In this document: piece by piece, positions 57,779 to 64,000 of the stretch
Layout: every line of letters begins with the position of its first letter
Position numbering within the stretch: the stretch's first letter is position 1
Assembly (NCBI GenBank): GCA_902583645.1
Contig: CACHWQ010000001.1
Span: forward strand, 31,966-95,965
Source of the DNA: an uncultured Pelagibacteraceae bacterium
GTDB taxonomy: Bacteria > Pseudomonadota > Alphaproteobacteria > Pelagibacterales > Pelagibacteraceae
Direction: 5' to 3'
Length of the DNA: 64,000 nucleotides
The notes under the pieces: generated by a model
Seen by the model: the letters and a program-made list of their open reading frames with translations, nothing else
The model's database searches: none
What the model was told of the DNA's origin: nothing
Made by a program: the position numbers and the translations under genes

Positions 57779-60262
57779 ATGAGTAAAAACAAAATAGTTG
57801 CAGTCCTTGGTCCTACAAATACAGGAAAAACATTTCTTGCTATTGAAACTATGTTGTCGTTCGACAGTGGAATGATGGGGTTTCCGTTAAGACTTCTAGC
57901 TAGAGAAGTGTATGACAAGGTAGTAAAAAAAATTAATCCTAGCAAGGTTGCTTTAATAACTGGGGAAGAAAAAATAATACCTTCTAATGCAAAATATTTT
58001 TTCTGTACTGTAGAGTCAATGCCAATAGATAAGAGATTAGAATTTGTTGCGATAGATGAAATTCAAATGGCAAGTGATCATGAAAGAGGTCACATATTTA
58101 CTGATAGATTATTAAATTTAAGAGGAGAAAAAACTACAATGTTCATGGGATCAAGTTCTATGAAGAATATCATTGATAAGCTTGAAGAGGATGTTGAATA
58201 TATTGATAGAAAAAGACTTTCAAAACTTACATACTCTGGGCATAAAAAAATTTCCAGAATAGAGAGAAAAAGTGCAATAATTGCTTTTTCTGCTGAAGAA
58301 GTTTACGCAATTGCTGAATTAATCAGGAGACAAAAGGGCGGAGCAGCAATTGTAATGGGTTCATTAAGTCCTAAAACTAGAAATTCACAAGTAGAACTTT
58401 ATCAATCAGGAGATGTGGATTATTTAGTTGCTACTGACGCTATTGGAATGGGAATAAACATGGATTTGGATAATGTTTATTTTTCAAATTTAAAAAAATT
58501 CGATGGAAAAAAACTTAGAAGATTAAAAGTTTCTGAAATAGGACAGATTTCAGGTAGAGCAGGAAGATATTTAAATGATGGTTATTTTGGTATTACTGGT
58601 GATTGTGGTGAAATCAGTGCGGAGGAAGTAGAACTACTAGAAAATCATAAATTCGATAATATCCATACAATTTACTGGAGAAATACAAACTTAAATTTTA
58701 AAAAAGCAAATAACTTAATTAAATCTCTTGAAGAGAGACCAAATAAAACATGGCTTAAAAGAATACCTGAGTGTGAAGACGAAAAAGTCTTAAAACATAT
58801 TTTAAAAGATATCGAAAAATTAGAAATTTATAATAATGAAAATGAACTTAAGTTACTTTGGGAATGTTGCCAAATACCTGATTTTGTAAAAAAAACTTAT
58901 GGAAATCATTTAGAGGTTGTTGGAAAAGTTTTCAATTTTTTAAGAGAAAAACCGGGAAGAATTTCTAATACTTATATGAAACAACAACTATCAAGTTTGG
59001 ATAAGCTCGAAGGAAATGTAGATTCTATTTCAAATAGAATAGCGAATGTTAGAACTTGGTCGTATGTATCAAATAAAATAAATTGGGTTGAAAACCAAGA
59101 CTACTGGGTTGAAAGAACAAAGAGCCTTGAAGACAAGTTATCTGATAGACTTCACGACGAATTGATCAAAAGTTTTATAGATAAAAGGGCGAGTGTATTA
59201 GCTAAAGGTTTAAAACAAGATATCACGCTTGATACAAAAATTTTAGAGGGAAAAAAAGTAATGATTAATAACCAATTTATTGGACAGCTAAAGGGTTTAA
59301 AACTAGAGTTAGATTATAAAGTTGGAGCATTTGACACGGATATTAAATCATTAAAAAAAGCTGCCAGACAAAATGTTGGGCCTGAAATTATCAGTAGAAT
59401 TAAAACTATAATAATAGAAAATAATGTAGAGCTAAAAAATGACTTAAAAATTTATTGGAATGGATTCCCTATAGCGCAACTAGCAGTGGGTAAGGATTAT
59501 CTTAATCCAGATGTAAGATTAATAATAGATGATATGATTGAGAGCAATGATCAATTAGAGCTATATAAATATTTAGTATCCTGGATAAATAAAAAAATTA
59601 ATGATGAATTAACTAATTTAATAGAACTAAAAAATTTAAAAAATCAAAATCCACATATAAGAGCTTTAGCATATAGAATTTATGAAAGTAGCGGTGTTGT
59701 AAAAAGGGAGGAAGTTAAAAACTTTATTAACAAGCTTGAACAAAATGACCGTAAACTATTAAGGTCAAAAGGGGTTAGATTTGGAAGATATCATATATTT
59801 CTATTTAAGCTTTTTAAACCTAAAGCTGTCTCTTTAAGGATATTACTTTGGAAAAATTTTAACCAAAAATATCTAGATTTAGAACCACCGCAATTTGGGT
59901 TAAATTTCATCAACGAGGTTAAAAAATTAAATAAAGACTTTATGCTGATGTGTGGATTTGAAAAATTTGATAGTTATTATGTAAGAATAGATATACTTGA
60001 AAGACTATTTTTAATGATTATAGAAACAAATAAAAAAGATATTAAAGAAATCAAACTAGTTCCAGATATGTTAAACTTGTTGGGTTGCAATAAAGAAAAT
60101 TTCCTTAAATTGATGGAAAAAATGAATTATATTTCATCTTTCAAAAATCAAGAAACTTACTTTAAATATAATTTGAAAAAAAGTTTCAAAAAAATTGAGA
60201 AAAATAAAAATAGTAATGATGATAATCCCTTCAATATTTTAAAAGAAATAAGGATTAAATAA
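57779..60262 (+). CDS. Suv3-like DExH helicase
   Basis: 827-aa superfamily 2 RNA helicase of the mitochondrial-Suv3-like type found in Alphaproteobacteria. Motif I GPTNTGKTFLA (residues 10-20), motif II DEIQ (about 92-95) instead of DEAD, motif III MGSSSM, motif V ATDAIGMGINM and motif VI QISGRAGRY. A long C-terminal region (about residues 300-827) is family-specific and helical. The start overlaps nothing; its TAA overlaps the TerB-like ATG. It likely acts in RNA turnover or structure remodelling. Confidence 0.93.
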   Translation: MSKNKIVAVLGPTNTGKTFLAIETMLSFDSGMMGFPLRLLAREVYDKVVKKINPSKVALITGEEKIIPSNAKYFFCTVESMPIDKRLEFVAIDEIQMASDHERGHIFTDRLLNLRGEKTTMFMGSSSMKNIIDKLEEDVEYIDRKRLSKLTYSGHKKISRIERKSAIIAFSAEEVYAIAELIRRQKGGAAIVMGSLSPKTRNSQVELYQSGDVDYLVATDAIGMGINMDLDNVYFSNLKKFDGKKLRRLKVSEIGQISGRAGRYLNDGYFGITGDCGEISAEEVELLENHKFDNIHTIYWRNTNLNFKKANNLIKSLEERPNKTWLKRIPECEDEKVLKHILKDIEKLEIYNNENELKLLWECCQIPDFVKKTYGNHLEVVGKVFNFLREKPGRISNTYMKQQLSSLDKLEGNVDSISNRIANVRTWSYVSNKINWVENQDYWVERTKSLEDKLSDRLHDELIKSFIDKRASVLAKGLKQDITLDTKILEGKKVMINNQFIGQLKGLKLELDYKVGAFDTDIKSLKKAARQNVGPEIISRIKTIIIENNVELKNDLKIYWNGFPIAQLAVGKDYLNPDVRLIIDDMIESNDQLELYKYLVSWINKKINDELTNLIELKNLKNQNPHIRALAYRIYESSGVVKREEVKNFINKLEQNDRKLLRSKGVRFGRYHIFLFKLFKPKAVSLRILLWKNFNQKYLDLEPPQFGLNFINEVKKLNKDFMLMCGFEKFDSYYVRIDILERLFLMIIETNKKDIKEIKLVPDMLNLLGCNKENFLKLMEKMNYISSFKNQETYFKYNLKKSFKKIEKNKNSNDDNPFNILKEIRIK

Positions 60263-60690
60263 TGTTTGATATATTTGATAAAAATAAAAAAGAAGGAAAA
60301 AAAGATAATAATTTATTTATAAATATTGGTGCTCTTTTAATACACGTTGCCAAAATTGATGAAAATTATTCGGAAAAAGAAAAAAAAATAATCAAAAAAA
60401 CACTATTAGAACTTGGGTTATCCAATGATGATTTAGAAAATATTTTCAAAAAATCAGAGGAAGTTGAAAAAAATTCTAATCAAATCCTTGAATTTACTAA
60501 AGAAGTAAAAAATAAAGATGAGGCTTTTAAAATTAAAATAGTAGAGGCGTTATGGAAAATTATTTACGCAGATAATATTTCTGATATGTATGAAGCAAGT
60601 CTAATGCGACGATTAACTGGTTTGCTTTACATAGATTCTAAAATAGTAGGGGATATTAAAAATAAAGTTAAAACAAGTTTTGATAAATGA
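60262..60690 (+). CDS. TerB-domain-like protein
   Basis: 142-aa cytoplasmic protein with the TerB/DjlA-N-like helical core: [32 protein letters not shown], then [35 protein letters not shown]. TerB domains bind metal or partner proteins; function here is unknown. In related Alphaproteobacteria an S4 RNA-binding gene often lies between the helicase and fdxA; that gene is absent. Coupled on both sides (TAATG start, ATGA to fdxA). Confidence 0.8.
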   Translation: MFDIFDKNKKEGKKDNNLFINIGALLIHVAKIDENYSEKEKKIIKKTLLELGLSNDDLENIFKKSEEVEKNSNQILEFTKEVKNKDEAFKIKIVEALWKIIYADNISDMYEASLMRRLTGLLYIDSKIVGDIKNKVKTSFDK

Positions 60691-61013
60691 CATACTTAGT
60701 TAACGACAAATGTATTAAGTGTAAACTAACCGACTGTGTTGATGTTTGCCCAGTTGATTGTTTTTATGAGGGAAAAAATATGCTTGTAATTAAACCTGAT
60801 GAGTGTATAGATTGTGGCGTTTGCGAACCAGAATGTCCTGTTGACGCTATAGTTCCAGATACTAACGAAGGCACAGAGAAATGGTTAGAGATAAATACAA
60901 AATATTCAGAAATTTGGCCAAACATAAACAAAAAAAAAGATCCACCAAAAGATCATAAAAAATTTGAAAATGAAGAAAATAAATTTGAAAAGTATTTTAA
61001 AGAAAACCTTTAA
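60687..61013 (+). CDS. fdxA: ferredoxin (3Fe-4S/4Fe-4S)
   Basis: 108-aa FdxA-type 7Fe ferredoxin. Cys pattern [18 protein letters not shown] and [16 protein letters not shown], followed by the usual C-terminal extension ([15 protein letters not shown]). It moves single electrons in unspecified reactions. The 3' end overlaps the start of the carD frame by 50 bp; it overlaps terB-like by 4 bp. Confidence 0.95.
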   Translation: MTYLVNDKCIKCKLTDCVDVCPVDCFYEGKNMLVIKPDECIDCGVCEPECPVDAIVPDTNEGTEKWLEINTKYSEIWPNINKKKDPPKDHKKFENEENKFEKYFKENL

Positions 61014-61839
61014 AAAAGATAAAGCTCCTAAGAAAAAAAAGAGCAAAATTCTTAAAAAAAAAACGAAAAAAAAAGTCGTTAAAAAAATTTTAAAAAATAT
61101 TAAGATCCAAAAGGATAAAGTTAAAAAAAAATTACCTGTAAAAAAGGCAACTGAAAAATCAGCAAACCCAAATTTAAGAATTCTCAAACAAAATGAACAA
61201 AAACCTGAAATTAAAAAAATTAAAAAACAAGAAACTGAGAAAAAAGAGTTTAAGCCAAAAGATTACATTGTTTATCCAAAGCACGGTGTTGGTCAGGTTC
61301 TGTCGATAAGTACAAAAATGATAGGAGGGATTGAGGTGCAGTGTTATGATGTAAAATTTGAAAAAGATAAAGCAGTAGGACTTTTGCCAATTAATAAACA
61401 ATCTCATTTAAGACCTTTATCAACCGTAAATCAAATTAATAAATCTATATCGATACTAAAAAGTAAGCCAAAAATAAAAAGATCAATGTGGAGCAGAAGA
61501 GCTCAAGAATATGAACAAAAAATTACATCTGGTAAAATATATGAGTTGGCAGAAGTAGTAAGAGATCTTAATAAAGGAGACGATATAATGGTTGACCAGT
61601 CATATAGTGAAAGACAGCTTTTTGAAAAAGCTTATGAAAGAATACTTTCTGAGTTCCAGATTGTACTAAATTTATCGTATGATGAAATTCAAAAAAAATT
61701 AAATAAAGCGCTTAAAAGAAATTTAGAAAACCAGGCTAAAGCTTTACCTGCATCTACAAATAAACAAACCTCTAGCGAAAATTCTGAAGATGACAATTCT
61801 AATGAGGATTCTGAAATAACAGAGGATAACCAAGGATAA
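60964..61839 (+). CDS. carD: CarD-family transcription regulator with Lys-rich N-terminal extension
   Basis: 291-aa CarD/CdnL-type RNA-polymerase-binding protein that stabilises open promoter complexes. The RNAP-interacting domain begins at about residue 99 ([15 protein letters not shown]) and includes the DNA-binding [14 protein letters not shown] and AEVVRDL helices. Ahead of it is a roughly 95-residue Lys/Ala/Val-rich tail (for example [15 protein letters not shown]), and the C-terminus is an acidic Ser/Asn/Glu/Asp tail. An in-frame second ATG at 60970 is also possible. The frame overlaps fdxA by 50 bp. Confidence 0.92.
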   Translation: MKMKKINLKSILKKTFKKDKAPKKKKSKILKKKTKKKVVKKILKNIKIQKDKVKKKLPVKKATEKSANPNLRILKQNEQKPEIKKIKKQETEKKEFKPKDYIVYPKHGVGQVLSISTKMIGGIEVQCYDVKFEKDKAVGLLPINKQSHLRPLSTVNQINKSISILKSKPKIKRSMWSRRAQEYEQKITSGKIYELAEVVRDLNKGDDIMVDQSYSERQLFEKAYERILSEFQIVLNLSYDEIQKKLNKALKRNLENQAKALPASTNKQTSSENSEDDNSNEDSEITEDNQG

Positions 61840-61842
61840 AAA

Positions 61843-61879
61843 AAAACGCTTCTCACACGTGCGTTATGAGAAGCGTTTT
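61843..61879 (-). terminator. intrinsic terminator shared by convergent carD and the 21-codon gene
   Basis: 13-bp perfect stem AAAACGCTTCTCA / TGAGAAGCGTTTT around an 11-nt loop, with nine T on the minus strand and four on the plus strand. It is strongest for the minus-strand 21-codon gene but may also stop carD. Confidence 0.85.
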
Positions 61880-61893
61880 AATTCAAGAAAAAA

Positions 61894-61959
61894 CTATCTT
61901 CTTTTTTTTCTTCTTTTTTTAGCTTTTTTCTTTTTAGCTTTTTTTCTTCTTTTAGCCAT
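61894..61959 (-). CDS. 21-aa Lys/Arg protein gene with complete expression signals
   Basis: ATG at 61959, TAG at 61894-61896. The product has 11 Lys, 6 Arg, 3 Ala and the start Met: it begins MAKRRKKAKKKK and ends KKRR. An AAGGGAG Shine-Dalgarno (61966-61972) is 6 nt before the ATG. Upstream are a hairpin and a consensus promoter; downstream is an intrinsic terminator. No family recognised; a histone-tail- or ribosome-like RNA/DNA-binding peptide is plausible from charge alone. See findings. Confidence 0.7.
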   Translation of the reverse strand: MAKRRKKAKKKKAKKRRKKRR

Positions 61960-61980
61960 CTTTAGCTCCCTTATTGTTAC

Positions 61981-61998
61981 GCGAATCATTTGATTCGC
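61981..61998 (-). promoter_or_regulatory. 5' UTR hairpin of the 21-codon gene
   Basis: Perfect 8-bp stem GCGAATCA/TGATTCGC with a 2-nt loop (or 7 bp with a 4-nt loop), just upstream of the Shine-Dalgarno. Confidence 0.6.
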
Positions 61999-62008
61999 TG
62001 TTTGTTAC

Positions 62009-62037
62009 AATTTATTTTTTTAATGAACTTATGTCAA
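62009..62037 (-). promoter_or_regulatory. sigma70 promoter for the 21-codon gene
   Basis: Read on the minus strand: TTGACA (62032-62037, perfect -35), 17-nt spacer, TAAATT (62009-62014, four of six to consensus). Predicted start near 62001, giving a leader of about 42 nt. It faces away from the acyl-CoA synthetase stop. Confidence 0.7.
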
Positions 62038-62147
62038 ACGTTTAATTAATTACAAAAATTTTAGTATTGAAAAAAAAACTATAAATTTTTTTTTATAATA
62101 TGATTGTTAAAAAGATAAGAGTTTATGCGAATAATATGCAAATATTT

Positions 62148-63833
62148 TTAATTAGTTTTATAAAGTTTATCTAAATCTTTTTTATAATTTTCTAGGATAA
62201 CTTTTCTTTTTAACTTTAAAGTTGGCGTTAACATTCTATTTTCAATTGTAAATTCATTATAAATTATTATAAATTTTTTTATTTTTTCAATTAAAGACAA
62301 GTTTTTATTGGTATTTTCAATAAATTTTATAATTTCATCTTCATTTATATTTTTTTCCACAACAATTAGTGCAACAAGATAATTTTTTTTGTCACCATAA
62401 ACAAAACTTTGTTTAATATTTTCATTTAAACAAAGAAGATTTTCTATTTTTGTTGGAGAAATATTATCCCCACCCAAGCTAACAATTAATTCCTTTTTTC
62501 TATCTGTAATTTTTAAATTTCCCTCTTTATTGATTTCACCAATATCTCCTGTATATAGCCATCCATTTTTTATTATTTCATCTGTCTCTTTTTTTTTATT
62601 CAAATAACCAAGCATTACATTTTCTCCTTTTATTAAAATTTCCCCGTCCTCTGCAATTTTGACTAAGTTTGTCTTGAAAGGAGGACCCACTGTCTCGACC
62701 TGAATTTGGCCTGGAATATTACAACTAACTACTGGCGATGCTTCCGTTAAACCATAACCCTGTAGTGTTGGAAGACCAATAGAATTTAAAAATTCTCCAA
62801 TTTTTCTATCAAGTGCACCGCCGCCAGATACGAAAGCTTGCAAGTTTCCCCCGAACTGTTTTTTAACTTTTTTTCTGACTAATGCTTCGCAGAAAAAATC
62901 TATTAACTTTTCATGATATTTTAGTTTAATTTTTTTAAGTTTTTTTGTGCCAAATTCAATTGTGAGATTTATTAATTTTTTTTTAATACCTTTCTGCTTA
63001 TTAAAATTAATATAAATTTTATTAAATAAATTTTGATAGAATCTGGGAACAGCTGTCATGATTGTTGGTTTTGCTTCTGACATATTAGTTAGTAATTTCT
63101 CTAAACTCTCTGCATAAAATACTTTAGCTCCAATTAAAATCTGAACAAACTGAACTGTATGCTCATAAGAATGCGACAATGGAAGCCAAGTGAGAAATAC
63201 CGGGTCTTTTTTTTTTATTAAAGGCAAAAGTAAATCATAGGCTCCTTCACAGTTTGCTAAAATTCCACCATGACTTAATATAACTCCTTTAGGATTTCCA
63301 GATGTTCCAGAGGTATAAATTATACAGGCTGGTGTATTTCTTTTTAATTCATTGTTAATTATTTTATCATTCAAATTTTCATTGAAAATATCTGTTATTA
63401 ATAAACTGTTCACATCTATTTTTTCAAAAGAAATTATTTTAATTTCACTATGATTTATAAAATCTTTAATTTTTTTAAATTGAGAGTTATTTGAAACAAT
63501 TATTAAAGTTGGCTTGCAATCTTCTAGAATATATTTGTAATCATTTTCTGAGTAAGTTGTAAATATTGGTACAGATATTCCACCCGCATTCATTATTGAA
63601 ATATCCGATATTAACCAATTTGGATTATTTTCTGAAAGGATTAAACACTTGTCACCAAATTTTATTAATGTTCTTAATTTATTTGAAAGCTTATGAATAC
63701 GTTCAGATACATCATTCCAGCTATAAATTGTTTTTTCAGTTTTCAACGAATTTAAAAAAGATTTAGTACTATCCACTTCACTTAATTTTTTAAAAAATAA
63801 TTCAACAAGACTGTTTATTTTTGATATTTTCAT
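62148..63833 (-). CDS. long-chain acyl-CoA synthetase (AMP-binding)
   Basis: 561-aa ANL-superfamily ligase activating fatty acids to acyl-CoA. Seen: IIYTSGTSGNPKGVILSHGG (phosphate-binding P-loop, about residues 170-190), LPLSHSYEHTVQF, GYGLTEASPVVSCN and GWLYTGDIGEINKEGNLKITDRKKELIVSLGG (A8 hinge), followed by PTKIENLLCLNENI. It looks full length. The ATG is only 4 nt after the CCA of tRNA-Leu and no Shine-Dalgarno precedes it; the next Met is far inside the protein. Confidence 0.95.
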   Translation of the reverse strand: MKISKINSLVELFFKKLSEVDSTKSFLNSLKTEKTIYSWNDVSERIHKLSNKLRTLIKFGDKCLILSENNPNWLISDISIMNAGGISVPIFTTYSENDYKYILEDCKPTLIIVSNNSQFKKIKDFINHSEIKIISFEKIDVNSLLITDIFNENLNDKIINNELKRNTPACIIYTSGTSGNPKGVILSHGGILANCEGAYDLLLPLIKKKDPVFLTWLPLSHSYEHTVQFVQILIGAKVFYAESLEKLLTNMSEAKPTIMTAVPRFYQNLFNKIYINFNKQKGIKKKLINLTIEFGTKKLKKIKLKYHEKLIDFFCEALVRKKVKKQFGGNLQAFVSGGGALDRKIGEFLNSIGLPTLQGYGLTEASPVVSCNIPGQIQVETVGPPFKTNLVKIAEDGEILIKGENVMLGYLNKKKETDEIIKNGWLYTGDIGEINKEGNLKITDRKKELIVSLGGDNISPTKIENLLCLNENIKQSFVYGDKKNYLVALIVVEKNINEDEIIKFIENTNKNLSLIEKIKKFIIIYNEFTIENRMLTPTLKLKRKVILENYKKDLDKLYKTN

Positions 63834-63837
63834 ATTT

Positions 63838-63922
63838 TGGTGGGCGAAGAGAGAATCGAACTCTCACTTCTTACGAAACACGATTTTGAGTCGTGCGCGT
63901 CTACCAGTTCCGCCATTCGCCC
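63838..63922 (-). tRNA. tRNA-Leu (CAA)
   Basis: Class II tRNA: acceptor GGGCGAA/TTCGCCC, anticodon stem CACGA/TCGTG with loop CTCAAAA (anticodon CAA), variable arm, T stem GAGAG/CTCTC around TTCGATT, A73 and encoded CCA (63838-63840). The acyl-CoA synthetase ATG (63833) follows after 4 nt. No promoter was picked out in the 78 bp left upstream in the window. Confidence 0.95.
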
Positions 63923-64000
63923 TATTTTTAAACAATTAATTTTATTTAAATGAATAGTATAAAAAGTTATTTTGTAATAAAACCAAAAAATGTTCAAAAA

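Overview
The window looks like a stretch of a SAR11 (Pelagibacterales, Alphaproteobacteria) chromosome. Base composition is very AT-rich, proteins are Lys/Asn/Ile-rich, and genes are packed with 1-26 bp overlaps or a few bases between them. Several gene orders are alphaproteobacterial: murA-DUF2948-hisD with infA, rpmH-rnpA-yidD-yidC, argB-HAD-dapD-dapE, bolA-dnaJ-cobS-cobT, and Suv3-like helicase-fdxA-carD. There are no rRNAs, insertion sequences, phage genes or CRISPR arrays. No stretch over 300 bp is empty; the one gap of that size (about 61840-62147) holds a complete tiny transcription unit. The strain cannot be named from the sequence.

Layout. 1-5.3 kb (minus strand): rmuC, then tRNA-His-hisS-hisZ-hisG as one histidine block, a cold-shock gene with a structured 3' region, tRNA-Phe and infA. 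5.3-9.1 kb (minus): hisD, a DUF2948 gene, murA, dcd, an overlooked 33-codon ORF and a 67-aa basic protein. 9.2-10 kb: an odd tRNA-Thr converging on a TVP38/DedA-like membrane gene. 10-17.4 kb (plus): ribosome and membrane-insertion genes, then argB, a pyrimidine 5'-nucleotidase, dapD, dapE, a histone-deacetylase-like enzyme and a SET-domain methyltransferase. 17.4-21.5 kb (minus): truA, fmt, def, a large secreted unknown and a small membrane protein. 21.5-26.7 kb (plus): aroK, aroB, a J-domain protein and CobS/CobT-like chelatase subunits, with a divergent bolA. 26.7-30.3 kb (minus): a RegB-type kinase, gyrB and tRNA-Ser. 30.3-36.7 kb: a small surface-glycan cluster. 36.7-45.1 kb (minus): lepA, pheT, pheS, rplT, rpmI, infC and thrS, a translation block. 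45.1-56.9 kb: a glycosyltransferase, a hydrolase, an epimerase, gltB/gltD, uppP, an EamA transporter and a gamma-butyrobetaine-hydroxylase-like dioxygenase. 57-64 kb: tRNA-Arg, a thioesterase, the helicase-terB-fdxA-carD operon, the 21-codon basic gene, an acyl-CoA synthetase and tRNA-Leu.

The most interesting points: (1) a self-contained unit at 61.84-62.04 kb with a consensus promoter, 5' hairpin, strong Shine-Dalgarno, 21-codon Lys/Arg gene and intrinsic terminator; (2) two coding genes (hisS and the acyl-CoA synthetase) whose start codons lie 4 nt after the encoded CCA of a tRNA, hisS following its own cognate tRNA-His; (3) other short ORFs placed like real genes (33, 27 and 41 codons); (4) a tRNA-Thr(GGT) altered at both partners of the G18-Psi55 elbow pair; (5) a probable structured RNA region downstream of csp; (6) a deacetylase/SET pair in the diaminopimelate operon and CobS/CobT without cobalamin genes. 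All assignments come from reading motifs and gene order; no database search was run.
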